Below, in pieces: positions 14,253 to 22,613 of a DNA stretch of 30,215 nt. Source of the stretch: Roseiarcus sp050013915 (GTDB taxonomy: Bacteria; Pseudomonadota; Alphaproteobacteria; Rhizobiales; Beijerinckiaceae); NCBI GenBank assembly GCA_050013915.1, contig JBEKEI010000050.1, positions 1-30,215 on the forward strand. The letters are read 5' to 3'. The notes under the pieces were generated by a model, which ran no database searches, had not been told where the DNA came from, and saw nothing but the letters and a program-made list of their open reading frames with translations. The position numbers and the translations under genes are program-made. Within the stretch, counting starts at the first letter, position 1, and each line of letters opens with the position of its first letter.

Positions 14253-17085
14253 CGGCCAGCCCCAGGGCGATGCGACGCAGCGAGAATGCCTCCTCGCGGT
14301 CCTTCTCCTGCCAATCGGAATAATGGTTCGTCCGTCGCACCTGCACCGCCGTCACCTTGTATTCCGGGCAATTGGTCGCCCAGTCCGAAAATTCGGTCGT
14401 CACGACATTGGCGCCGGTCTCGGCGTGATGGAAGGTGGTATAGACGACGCCGGGCTGCATCCGTTCCGAAATCTTCGCGTGCAGCGCGATTTCGCCGACC
14501 CTGCTCTGCAGGGAGACGAGATCGCCGTCGCGAACCCCTCGGCTCTCCGCGTCGGACGGGTGGATCTCCAGCACGTCCTCCTCGTGCCAGACATTGTTGG
14601 CGGTGCGCCGGGTCTGCGCGCCGACGTTGTATTGCGACAGGATGCGCCCGGTCGTCAGCAGCAGCGGGAAGCGCGGCCCCGCGCGCTCTTCGGTGGCGAC
14701 GAATTCGGTCAGCATGAACTGTCCGCTGCCGCGCACGAAACGGTCGACATGCATGATCGGCGTGCCGGTCGGCGCGGCTTCGTTGCACGGCCACTGGATC
14801 GAATTGAGCTCGTCGAGCCTCGCGTAGGACACGCCGGCGAAGCTCGGCGTCAGCCGCGCGACTTCGTCCATGATCTCCGAGGGGTGGGAATAGTCCATCG
14901 GCACGCCGAGCGCGGCGGCGAAGGCGATCGTCGTCTCCCAGTCGGCCTTGCCGGCGAGCGGCGCCATCGCCTTGCGCACCCGGCTGATGCGCCGCTCGGC
15001 GTTGGTGAAGGTGCCGTCCTTTTCCAGGAAGGACGAGCCGGGGAAGAAGACATGGGCGTAGCGCGCGGTCTCGTTGAGGAACAGATCCTGGACGATGACG
15101 CATTCCATCGCGCGCAGGCCCGCCGCGATGTGCTGGGTGTCGGGATCGGACTGGGCGATGTCCTCGCCCTGCACGTACAAGCCCTTGAACGACCCCTCGA
15201 CCGCCTCGTCCATCATGTTGGGGATGCGCAGGCCGGGCTCTCGCGAAAGCGGCACGCCCCACAGATGCTCGAACGTCTCGCGCGTCGCGTCGTCCGAGAC
15301 GTGGCGATAGCCGGAGAATTCGTGAGGGAATGAACCCATGTCGCACGAACCCTGGACGTTGTTCTGCCCGCGCAGCGGATTCACCCCGACGCCTTCGCGG
15401 CCGACGTTGCCCGTCGCCATCGCGAGATTGGCCATGCCCATGACCATGGTCGAGCCTTGGCTGTGCTCGGTGACGCCGAGTCCATAATAGATCGCGCCAT
15501 TGCCGCCGGTCGCGTAGAGCCGCGCGGCCGCCCGCAGCGCGCCGGGATCGACGCCGGAGGCGGCGGCGGTCGCCTCGGGCGAATTGCGCTCCTGGGCGAT
15601 GAACCGCGCCCAGGATTCGAAATTGGCGGGATCGCAGCGTTCGCGCACGAACGCCTCGTCGACGAGCCCCTCGGTGACGACCACATGGGCGAGCGCGTTG
15701 ATGACCGCGACGTTCGAGCCCGGACGCAGCGGCAGATGATGGTCGGCCTTCACATGCGGGGATTCGACGAGATCGATGCGGCGCGGATCGACGACGATCA
15801 GCCGCGCGCCGGCGCGCAGCCGCCTCTTCATCCGCGAGGCGAAGACCGGATGGGCGTCGGTCGGATTGGCGCCGATCACCATGATGACGTCGGCCTTGTC
15901 GACCGACTTGAAGTCCTGCGTGCCCGCGGACGTGCCAAAGGTCTGCTTGAGGCCGTAGCCGGTCGGCGAGTGGCAGACGCGTGCGCAGGTGTCGACGTTG
16001 TTGTTGCCGAAGCCGGCGCGCACCAGCTTCTGGATGAGAAACACCTCTTCGTTGGAGCAGCGCGAGGAGCTGATCGCGCCAATCGAATCGCGGCCGTATT
16101 TCGCCTGCAGCCGCCTGAATTCGGCGGCGGCATGGCCGATCGCCTCGTCCCAGGAGACTTCGCGCCAGGGATCGGCGACGGCGGCGCGGATCATCGGCTT
16201 GGTGACGCGGTCCTTGTGGGTCGCATAGCCGTAGGCGAAGCGGCCCTTGACGCAGGAATGGCCTTCGTTGGCCTTGCCCGCCTTGTAGGGGACCATACGG
16301 ACGACCTCCTCGCCCTTCATCTCGGCCTTGAACGCGCAACCGACGCCGCAATAGGCGCAGGTGGTGACGATCGAATGCTCGGGCGTTCCCGCCGCGATCA
16401 CGCTCTTCTCGTTGAGCGTCGCCGTCGGGCAGGCCTGCACGCAGGCGCCGCAGGAGACGCATTCCGAACCGAAGAAGTCGGTCCCGCCCGGCGAGACCTT
16501 CGAGCCGAAGCCGCGGCCTTCGATCGTCAGCGCGAACGTGCCCTGGACCTCCTCGCAGGCGCGCACGCAGCGCGAGCATACGATGCACTTTGAGGACTCG
16601 AAAGTGAAATAGGGATTGGAGGAATCGGTGGGATTCTCGAGGTGATTGGCGCCGGAATAGCCATAGCGCACGTCGCGCAGGCCGACGACGCCGGCCTGGG
16701 TCTGCAATTCGCAATCGCCGTTGGCGCTGCAGGTCAGGCAGTCCAGCGGGTGGTCGGAAATATAGAGCTCCATCACGCCGCGCCGCAATTTGGCGAGGCG
16801 CGGGGTCTGGGTCTTCACGACCATGCCGGCCTCGACCGGAGTCGTGCATGAGGCGGGCGTCCCCTTGCGGCCCTCGATCTCGACGAGGCATAGCCGGCAC
16901 GAGCCGAACGCCTCCAGCATGTCGGTCGCGCAGAGCCTCGGGATCTGCGTGCCCATGCTCGCCGCGGCGGCCATCACCGAAGTCCCCGCAGGCGTGCTGA
17001 CGCTCTGCCCGTCGATCGTCAGCGTCACCGACGGAGCGCCGACGCGGATCGGCGTGCCCGTGTCGAGTTCGCAAAGCAGCGCCAT
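14239..17085 (-). CDS. fdsA: NAD-dependent formate dehydrogenase alpha (catalytic) subunit
   Basis: Molybdopterin subunit that oxidises formate to CO2 in the soluble FdsABG enzyme. The 948-residue protein shows in order: a [2Fe-2S] domain (Cys52, 63, 66, 80); a His/Cys [4Fe-4S] site (His112, Cys116, 119, 125); two ferredoxin clusters (CIVCSRCVRAC at 167-177 and CVSCGACVQACP at 209-220); the proximal cluster (Cys243, 246, 250, 278) with Lys280; then the bis-MGD catalytic domain. The metal ligand is Cys371 in ARVCHSPT with His372 next to it, so this is a cysteine and not a selenocysteine enzyme. The C-terminal dinucleotide-binding domain starts near RFPLLLTTGRILSQYN. AGGAG precedes the ATG, 9 bases after the fdsB stop. 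All cofactor ligands are intact. Confidence 0.97.
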   Translation of the reverse strand: MALLCELDTGTPIRVGAPSVTLTIDGQSVSTPAGTSVMAAAASMGTQIPRLCATDMLEAFGSCRLCLVEIEGRKGTPASCTTPVEAGMVVKTQTPRLAKLRRGVMELYISDHPLDCLTCSANGDCELQTQAGVVGLRDVRYGYSGANHLENPTDSSNPYFTFESSKCIVCSRCVRACEEVQGTFALTIEGRGFGSKVSPGGTDFFGSECVSCGACVQACPTATLNEKSVIAAGTPEHSIVTTCAYCGVGCAFKAEMKGEEVVRMVPYKAGKANEGHSCVKGRFAYGYATHKDRVTKPMIRAAVADPWREVSWDEAIGHAAAEFRRLQAKYGRDSIGAISSSRCSNEEVFLIQKLVRAGFGNNNVDTCARVCHSPTGYGLKQTFGTSAGTQDFKSVDKADVIMVIGANPTDAHPVFASRMKRRLRAGARLIVVDPRRIDLVESPHVKADHHLPLRPGSNVAVINALAHVVVTEGLVDEAFVRERCDPANFESWARFIAQERNSPEATAAASGVDPGALRAAARLYATGGNGAIYYGLGVTEHSQGSTMVMGMANLAMATGNVGREGVGVNPLRGQNNVQGSCDMGSFPHEFSGYRHVSDDATRETFEHLWGVPLSREPGLRIPNMMDEAVEGSFKGLYVQGEDIAQSDPDTQHIAAGLRAMECVIVQDLFLNETARYAHVFFPGSSFLEKDGTFTNAERRISRVRKAMAPLAGKADWETTIAFAAALGVPMDYSHPSEIMDEVARLTPSFAGVSYARLDELNSIQWPCNEAAPTGTPIMHVDRFVRGSGQFMLTEFVATEERAGPRFPLLLTTGRILSQYNVGAQTRRTANNVWHEEDVLEIHPSDAESRGVRDGDLVSLQSRVGEIALHAKISERMQPGVVYTTFHHAETGANVVTTEFSDWATNCPEYKVTAVQVRRTNHYSDWQEKDREEAFSLRRIALGLADAAE

Positions 17086-17094
17086 CGAAATCTC

Positions 17095-18651
17095 CTATTC
17101 CGCCGCCGCGTGGGCGGGAGCGGCCGTGAAATCCTCGCCGAAATGGTCGAGCGCGCTGAGCACGGGCAGCGGCGTCAGGCCGCCGAGCGCGCACAGCGAG
17201 CCGTCGGTCAGCACCGTGCAGAGGTCGCGCAGCAGTTCGAGATTCTGGGCGCGCGCGACGCCGGCGACGATCCGGTCGACCGTCTCGACCCCGCGGGTCG
17301 AACCGATCCGGCACGGCGTGCATTTGCCGCAGCTCTCCCTGGCGCAGAATTCGAACGCGAACCGCGCCTGGCGGGCGAGATCGACGCTCTCGTCGAAGAC
17401 GACGATGCCGCCATGGCCGAGCATCCCGCCGGCAGCGAGCATCGCCTCGTAGTCGAGCGGCGTGTCGAGCAGACGGTCGGGGAAATAGGCGCCGAGCGGC
17501 CCGCCGACCTGCACGGCGCGCAACTTGCGCCCCGACCGCGTGCCGGCGCCGAAATCCTCGACCAGCCGCCGGATCGTCGCGCCGAAGGCGAGTTCGACGA
17601 GCCCGCCGCAGCGGATGTTGCCGGCGAGCTGGAACGGCTGCGTGCCGCGCGAGCGGCCCATGCCGTGTCCGGCGTAGGCCTTGCCGCCATGGGTCAGGAT
17701 CCACGGCGTCGAGGCGAACGACAGGACGTTGTTGATGACCGTCGGCTCGCCGAACAGGCCCCGGATCGCCGGCAGCGGCGGTTTGGCGCGCACCTGGCCG
17801 CGCCGGCCCTCGAGGCTCTCGAGAAGCGAGGTCTCCTCGCCGCAGATATAGGCGCCGGCGCCGCTCCGGGTCTCGATGTCGAAGCCGTAGCGCGAGCCGA
17901 GCACGCGCGGGCCGAGCAGGCCCTCCCGGCGCGCGATCCCGATCGCCGCCTCGAACATGCCAATGGCGTGCGGATATTCCGAGCGTATGTAGATGAAGCC
18001 CTTGGTCGCGCCCGCGGCAATTCCCGCGATCGCCATCCCCTCGATCAGCACGAACGGATCGCCCTCCATCAGCATGCGGTCGGCGAACGTGCCGCTGTCG
18101 CCCTCGTCGGCGTTGCACACGACATATTTCTGGTCGGCGGCGGCGGCGGCGACCGTGCGCCATTTGATCCCGGTGGGAAAGCCGGCGCCGCCGCGTCCGC
18201 GCAGGCCGGAGGCGACGACCTCCTCGACGATCGCCGCGGGCCCGATCGCAACGGCGCGCTCCAGGCCCTGCAGGCCGCCGTGCCGGCGATAGTCCTCGAT
18301 CGACAGGGGATCGACGATTCCGCAGCGCGCGAACAGCAGGCGCTGCTGGTTTTTCAGAAATGGGAGTTCCTCGACCTTTCCGAGCGACTTGGGGTGATCG
18401 ACGCCGTCGAGGAAGCCGACGTCGAAAAGCGAGGCGACGTCGCCCGGCGATACCGGACCATAGCCGACGCGTCCGCGCGCCGTTTCGACCTCAACCAGAG
18501 GCTCCAGCCAGAACAGGCCGCGCGAACCGTTGCGCACGAGAGAGATATCGAGGCCTCGCCGCTGCGCTTCCCCGGCGATCGCCGCCGCGACACGCCCGCC
18601 GCCGACCGAAAGCGCCGCTGAATCGCCGGGGACGTAGACGGTCACGCTCAT
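17095..18651 (-). CDS. fdsB: NAD-dependent formate dehydrogenase beta subunit (NuoF-like)
   Basis: Diaphorase subunit that passes electrons from the iron-sulfur chain to FMN and then NAD+. The 518-residue protein has an N-terminal thioredoxin-like part (to about 125, as in FdsB and HoxF-type proteins), then the FMN/NAD domain with GLRGRGGAGFPTGIKW (149-164), CNADEGDSGTFADR (179-192) and GAGAYICGEETSLLES, and a C-terminal [4Fe-4S] site, ESCGKCTPC, with a fourth Cys near 488. The start at 18651 gives MSVTVYVPGD and overlaps the fdsG stop by four bases (ATGA). The longer frame to 18765 lies inside fdsG and is not needed. Together with fdsG it forms the NADH module homologous to NuoEF of complex I. 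Confidence 0.96.
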   Translation of the reverse strand: MSVTVYVPGDSAALSVGGGRVAAAIAGEAQRRGLDISLVRNGSRGLFWLEPLVEVETARGRVGYGPVSPGDVASLFDVGFLDGVDHPKSLGKVEELPFLKNQQRLLFARCGIVDPLSIEDYRRHGGLQGLERAVAIGPAAIVEEVVASGLRGRGGAGFPTGIKWRTVAAAAADQKYVVCNADEGDSGTFADRMLMEGDPFVLIEGMAIAGIAAGATKGFIYIRSEYPHAIGMFEAAIGIARREGLLGPRVLGSRYGFDIETRSGAGAYICGEETSLLESLEGRRGQVRAKPPLPAIRGLFGEPTVINNVLSFASTPWILTHGGKAYAGHGMGRSRGTQPFQLAGNIRCGGLVELAFGATIRRLVEDFGAGTRSGRKLRAVQVGGPLGAYFPDRLLDTPLDYEAMLAAGGMLGHGGIVVFDESVDLARQARFAFEFCARESCGKCTPCRIGSTRGVETVDRIVAGVARAQNLELLRDLCTVLTDGSLCALGGLTPLPVLSALDHFGEDFTAAPAHAAAE

Positions 18652-19130
18652 GGCGCGAATGTCGCGCCGTCGCGCACGATTGCGTCGATGCGCGCCCGAT
18701 CGAGCCGCCCGACGGGTTCGTCGTTCAGCAGGGCGGCGGGCGAGAGCGCGCAATTGCCCAGGCAATAGACAGTCTCGACCTGAAGTCGCGCGCCGGGGTC
18801 GGGGTGGTCGGGACGGATGCGGTGGACGGCCGCGAGATGAGCGACGAGATCCTCGCAGCCCATCGCCTGGCAGGCCTCGGCGCGGCAGAGCTTCAGGACG
18901 TCGCCGTCGATCGGGGCCGCTCGAAAATCATGATAGAAGCCGATGACGCCGTGCACTTCCGCCCTCGACAGGTTGAGCGCCTCGGCGATCAGGGGAATTG
19001 CGGCGCGGTCGACGTAGCCGAAGCGGCGCTGCAACGCATGGAGGATCGGCAGCGCCGCTCCTTGCCGGGCGCTGTTTTCCTCGATGATCCCGGCCGCCAA
19101 CGCGACGTCCCAGGGCGCCTTGCCGTTCAT
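18648..19130 (-). CDS. fdsG: NAD-dependent formate dehydrogenase gamma subunit (NuoE-like)
   Basis: Small [2Fe-2S] subunit that partners FdsB. The 160-residue protein has the thioredoxin-like NuoE fold: an N-terminal helical part (QGAALPILHALQRRFGYVDR), then AEVHGVIGFYHDFR, and the four cluster cysteines as C-x4-C (82 and 87) and C-x3-C (123 and 127, in VYCLGNCALSPA). ATG 19130 has GGAGG five bases away; a GTG lies directly before it at 19133. It is the first gene of the fds block, 113 bases after the LysR stop. The gap carries a LysR-type box and the block's likely promoter. Confidence 0.95.
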   Translation of the reverse strand: MNGKAPWDVALAAGIIEENSARQGAALPILHALQRRFGYVDRAAIPLIAEALNLSRAEVHGVIGFYHDFRAAPIDGDVLKLCRAEACQAMGCEDLVAHLAAVHRIRPDHPDPGARLQVETVYCLGNCALSPAALLNDEPVGRLDRARIDAIVRDGATFAP

Positions 19131-19227
19131 CACGACCTCCCGGCCGGCGAGCGGCCGTCAAGCCGTCGCGGCGAACCGCAGAATCGTCCAGGCCGCTGCG
19201 CAATTCAAATCGAACCTTCCGAATATA

Positions 19228-19246
19228 TGATAGAAATCCTCTATCA
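19228..19246 (-). promoter_or_regulatory. LysR-type box TGATAG-N7-CTATCA upstream of fdsG
   Basis: A perfect 6-bp inverted repeat with a 7-base spacer. It contains ATAG-N7-CTAT, a strong form of the T-N11-A LysR box. It overlaps the stop codon of the LysR gene and lies about 100-115 bases before the fdsG ATG, in an AT-rich patch (19200-19260). It is a good candidate for the activator site of the fds operon. Confidence 0.65.
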
Positions 19247-20176
19247 AACGTGTACCATCTCCGCCTGTGCGAGCGGCGGCAGAATGAGACTGCCGATGTC
19301 GGCGGGAATTTCCATCGCGAACAGGTTGCGCGCGAGCGGCGACGCCGGCCGACGGTCGGACATGATGAGGCCGATCGTGCGGCGCGCGCTCGGCTCGACG
19401 AGCTCCAGCGCGCAGGTCTGGCGCGGAATGCCGAAGAATTGCAGGAGCTGGCGCGGCACGATCGCCGACCAGGGTCCAAAGCTGGCGTGCGCGCAGAGGT
19501 TGAAGATCGAATTGGTTTCCACCGAAGGGGTCGGCTGGGCGTCGACCGAGCGGAAAATCCCGTCGATGATGCGCCGGTTCTGCATGTCCGGGGTCAACAG
19601 GCAGAGCGCCGCGCCCGCCGCCTCCTTCCAGCTGATCTTGCGGCGCTGCCCAAAGGGCCCGGAAGCCGGCGTCAGGAAGACATATTCCTCCTGATAGATC
19701 GGCTTGGCCAGCACGTGTTCGAGCGGCTCGTTGTCGAGATAGGTGAGGCCGGCGTCGAGCGCGAAATCGTCGATGCCGCGCTGGATCTCCTGCGACGTCT
19801 GAGACAGCACGGTCACGCGCACGTTGGGATAGCGCGCGTGAAACGGCCCGGAGAGCTGGGAAACGAACGGCAGCGCCGTCGGAATGGCGCCGAGCCGCAA
19901 CCGGCCGGTCAGGCCCTTGTCCATGTCGCGCAGGCTCGCGCGCATCCCGTCGGCTTCGGCCAGGATCCGGTGGGCGTATTCGACGGCCATCCGTCCCTGG
20001 ACGGTGAGGCCGTGGAACTTGTGGCCGCGCTCGACGATCGGCGCGCCCAGTTCCTCCTCCAACTGGCGGATCGCGGCGGAGAGCGTCGGCTGCGAGACGT
20101 TGCAGGCGAGCGCGGCGCGGCCGAAATGGCGTTCGCGCGCGAGCGCGACGAGATATTCGAGCTGGCGCAGCACCAT
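19244..20176 (-). CDS. LysR-family regulator, probable fds operon activator
   Basis: A 310-residue LysR-type transcription factor. Residues 1-60 form the winged helix-turn-helix (MVLRQLEYLVALARERHFGR, then ACNVSQPTLSAAIRQLEEEL). The effector domain begins near GRLRLGAIPTALPFVSQLSG, and TSQEIQRGIDDFALDAGLTY is typical of the family. ATG 20176 starts exactly at the conserved end of the DNA-binding domain; frames reaching 20611 would antisense the SCO gene. It is encoded in the same direction as fdsGBA, 113 bases ahead of fdsG, and diverges from the SCO gene. Matching GATAG-N7-CTATC boxes flank it at 19228-19246 and 20295-20313. Regulation of fds and of itself is inferred from position. The effector could be formate, but nothing in the sequence shows this. 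Confidence 0.9.
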   Translation of the reverse strand: MVLRQLEYLVALARERHFGRAALACNVSQPTLSAAIRQLEEELGAPIVERGHKFHGLTVQGRMAVEYAHRILAEADGMRASLRDMDKGLTGRLRLGAIPTALPFVSQLSGPFHARYPNVRVTVLSQTSQEIQRGIDDFALDAGLTYLDNEPLEHVLAKPIYQEEYVFLTPASGPFGQRRKISWKEAAGAALCLLTPDMQNRRIIDGIFRSVDAQPTPSVETNSIFNLCAHASFGPWSAIVPRQLLQFFGIPRQTCALELVEPSARRTIGLIMSDRRPASPLARNLFAMEIPADIGSLILPPLAQAEMVHV

Positions 20177-20294
20177 CGAGGCTTGCCCCCATCGGCCGAC
20201 GGCTCGCCTCGCGCGGCCGCGCTGGCGCATTCCGGCGCGCGAGGATATCCCACATGGCGCAATAGCGACAGCGAGCGGCGTGGAGCGGCCGGGG

Positions 20295-20313
20295 CGATAG
20301 CGGCGGCCTATCG
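20295..20313. promoter_or_regulatory. LysR-type box CGATAG-N7-CTATCG in lysR/SCO divergent promoter
   Basis: A perfect 6-bp inverted repeat with a 7-base spacer, sharing GATAG-N7-CTATC with the box before fdsG while the spacers differ completely. It lies 57 bases before the SCO ATG and 119 bases before the LysR ATG, a classic place for an autoregulatory LysR site. Confidence 0.65.
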
Positions 20314-20369
20314 GCTCCAAGGAGTCCCGGCGGCTGGCGACGGCCCCGTTTTGGCTGTATTTCGGTTCG

Positions 20370-21017
20370 ATGATCCGGTCCCTCCGACGCCTTGGAGCCG
20401 CCTTGAACGCCGCCGCGCCCGTCCCCGACGCACCGCCCGCCGCCGAGCGACGCTGGATCGCGGCGCTCGCGGCGGGAATCGCCGTCCTCGCAATCGCCGG
20501 CATCGCCCTGTATCCGCTGTGGCGGCAGCAGCCCGGCTCGGCGGCGGCGCTGATCGGCGGCCCGTTCGCCCTCCAGGGCCCCGACGGGCGCATCGTCACC
20601 GACGCCGACATGAAGGGCGAGCCGTTCCTCGTCTATTTCGGTTACACGCATTGCCCCGACATCTGCCCGACGACGCTCGCGCAAATGTCGGACGTGCTCG
20701 CCAAACTGCCGGGCAAGCCGGTGCGCGCGCTGTTCATCACGATCGATCCCGAGCGCGACAGCGCCCAGTCGCTGAAGGACTATCTCGACAGTTTCGATCC
20801 GCGCATCATCGGCCTTTCCGGCGACGTGGAGGCGATCGCGAAGGTCGAGAAGGCCTATCGCGTCTACGCCCGCAAGGGGCCTGCGGAGAACGGCGGCTAT
20901 GGAATGGATCACAGCTCGATCGTCTATCTCATGGATGCGAAGGGCAGATTCGTCGAGGCGTTCAATCTCGAGCGCAAGCCCGAGGAATCGGCCAACGAGC
21001 TGGCGGGCTATCTCTGA
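20370..21017 (+). CDS. SCO1/SenC-family copper chaperone
   Basis: Membrane-anchored thioredoxin-fold protein of the SCO/PrrC family, which loads copper into the CuA site of cytochrome oxidase or acts as a thiol reductant. It has 215 residues. A hydrophobic anchor lies at about 29-48 (WIAALAAGIAVLAIAGIALY). The periplasmic domain carries the copper motif CPDICP (Cys95, Cys99) within FGYTHCPDICPTTLAQM, and the third ligand His181 in GMDHSSIVYLMD. ATG 20370 has a poor ribosome site. A TTG at 20403 has GGAG six bases before it and may be the true start, which would remove 11 residues and keep the anchor. It diverges from the LysR gene and shares its box, so control by that regulator is possible. 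No oxidase gene is nearby. Confidence 0.92.
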   Translation: MIRSLRRLGAALNAAAPVPDAPPAAERRWIAALAAGIAVLAIAGIALYPLWRQQPGSAAALIGGPFALQGPDGRIVTDADMKGEPFLVYFGYTHCPDICPTTLAQMSDVLAKLPGKPVRALFITIDPERDSAQSLKDYLDSFDPRIIGLSGDVEAIAKVEKAYRVYARKGPAENGGYGMDHSSIVYLMDAKGRFVEAFNLERKPEESANELAGYL

Positions 21018-21120
21018 GGCGCCGGGCGCGATCGATCCGCGGGTTCGCCTGAGCGTCTCGGCGAGCCGTTGGACGACGTCGAGGGTGAAGGGATCGACGC
21101 TGGCGCTCGACATCGCCCGG

Positions 21121-22425
21121 TCAGCCCCTTCCCGTCTCTTTCATGCTGAGCACGCTGAGAAAGCTGATCGCGGCGGCCAGCACGAGGTAGTAGCCGACCC
21201 ACCGCAGCCCGCCCCGGTCGAGCAGCAGCTGGGCGAGATAGGGCGCGAGCGAAGCCCCGAGTATGCCGCCGAGATTATAGGCGCTCGAGGCGCCGGTATA
21301 GGCGAGCGGGGTCGGGAACAGCTCGGGCAGCAGCGCGCCGAGCGGGGCGAAGGTCAGGCCCATGACGCCGAGCGCGAGGCAGAGGAACAGCAGGGTCGCG
21401 GTCGGACCGCCGCCGAGCAGCGCCGGCAGCGCGAAGCCCGCGAGCCCCGCCAGCGCGCTCGCGCCGAGCAGGACCGGGCGACGGCCGATCCGGTCGGCGA
21501 GCGCCGCCGAGAGCGGCGTCGCCACCGCCATGAACAGCGCGGCGAGACAGAGCATCGCGAGGAAGTCGGTGCGCGGAATATGCCGTGCGTTCACGCCATA
21601 GCCGAGCGCGAACACCGTCGATATGTAGAACAGCGCATAGCAGACCACGATCGACAGCGAACCCTGGATCAGCGGCCGCCAGCAGCCGCGCAGGACCGCG
21701 ACCAGCGGAACCCTGACCCGCTCGCCGCGCGCGAGGACGGCGCGGAACGCCGGCGTCTCGTCGATCGACATCCGCACATAGAGGCCGATCGCGACCAGGA
21801 CGGCGCTGGCCAGGAACGGGATGCGCCAGGCCCAGGCGACGAAAGGGGCCTCGCCGAGGCCGAGAATGAGCGCGAGGAACAGGCCGTTGGCGAGGATGAA
21901 GCCGAGCGGCGGCCCGAGCTGCGGGAACATGCCGTACCACGCGCGCCGGCCGCGCGGCGCGTTCTCCGTGGCGAGCAGCGCGGCGCCGCCCCATTCGCCG
22001 CCGAGGCCGATCCCCTGAAAGAAACGCAGCACGCACAGCAGCGCCGGCGCCAGCACGCCCGCCTCGGCGTAGCCGGGCAGCAGACCGATCAGCGTCGTCG
22101 AAAGGCCCATGACCAGCATCGAGGCGACGAGCGTCGACTTGCGTCCGATCCGGTCGCCGAAATGGCCGAAGGCGATCGAGCCGATCGGCCGGGCGAGAAA
22201 CGCGATTCCGAAGGTCAGGAAGGCATTGAGCGGCTGCGCCGCCGGCGCCGATTTTGGAAAGAAGGCCTGGCCTATCACGAGCGCGGCCGCTGTCCCGTAG
22301 ATATAGAAATCGTAGAATTCGATCGTCGTGCCCACGAGGCTCGCCATGACGATGCGGCCGACGCCGACCGTCTGCGCCGCTTCGCGATCGACCGCGCCGA
22401 TCGAAGTCCCCAGGGTTTCCGCCAT
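21121..22425 (-). CDS. MHS-family MFS metabolite:H+ symporter
   Basis: A 434-residue secondary carrier of the metabolite:H+ symporter family (ProP, KgtP, ShiA relatives). Twelve spans are visible. Family marks are MASLVGTTIEFYDFYIYGTA in span 1, FGHFGDRIGRKSTLVASMLV after span 2, LRFFQGIGLGGEWGGAALLA in span 4, and ALADRIGRRPVLLGAS between spans 8 and 9. The substrate (an organic acid, an aromatic acid or a compatible solute) cannot be predicted. The start at 22425 has AGAGAG close upstream. It converges on the SCO gene, 103 bases apart. Upstream lies the AT-richer island with inverted repeats, so its promoter may sit in or next to that island. Confidence 0.9.
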   Translation of the reverse strand: MAETLGTSIGAVDREAAQTVGVGRIVMASLVGTTIEFYDFYIYGTAAALVIGQAFFPKSAPAAQPLNAFLTFGIAFLARPIGSIAFGHFGDRIGRKSTLVASMLVMGLSTTLIGLLPGYAEAGVLAPALLCVLRFFQGIGLGGEWGGAALLATENAPRGRRAWYGMFPQLGPPLGFILANGLFLALILGLGEAPFVAWAWRIPFLASAVLVAIGLYVRMSIDETPAFRAVLARGERVRVPLVAVLRGCWRPLIQGSLSIVVCYALFYISTVFALGYGVNARHIPRTDFLAMLCLAALFMAVATPLSAALADRIGRRPVLLGASALAGLAGFALPALLGGGPTATLLFLCLALGVMGLTFAPLGALLPELFPTPLAYTGASSAYNLGGILGASLAPYLAQLLLDRGGLRWVGYYLVLAAAISFLSVLSMKETGRG

Positions 22426-22542
22426 CTCTCTGTTCCAACTCGCCGCGAACTTTGCCTGGCTCCCAGATTTTCTCCCGATATCGACCGCCAGTCGATCCCT
22501 ATAGGGTCAAAATAGGTCCCGAACGGCCGTCAAAATGCCTGG

Positions 22543-22608
22543 AAGTCCTTGATTCCTGCGTCTGCGAAGGGTCATTTGCATCCCCGAATCGAACGATATC
22601 AAGGACTT
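22543..22608. repeat. 11-bp inverted repeat, 44-base spacing
   Basis: AAGTCCTTGAT at 22543-22553 and its exact complement ATCAAGGACTT at 22598-22608. It ends 5 bases before the left direct repeat of the mini-element. It could form a large hairpin or be the ends of another small relic. Confidence 0.5.
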
Positions 22609-22613
22609 GACCA

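Noticed and set aside
14105..18163. Very long minus-strand frame (1352 codons) across the formate dehydrogenase genes
   Set aside because: Out-of-frame shadow of fdsA and fdsB, full of Arg runs; the true genes in the other frame carry all cofactor motifs.
21008..21113. Minus-strand start reading MSSASVDPFTLDVVQRLAET after the MHS transporter, vaguely like a hydantoinase B N-terminus
   Set aside because: Only about 25 residues look coding before the frame becomes the antisense of SCO; too short to claim a truncated gene.
22498..22507. CCCTATAGGG palindrome upstream of the MHS transporter
   Set aside because: Ten bases only, with no second copy or promoter element that would give it a clear role.
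20899..22515. Plus-strand frame of 538 codons opposite the MHS transporter
   Set aside because: Antisense shadow with highly charged repetitive composition; the minus-strand frame has clear transporter motifs.
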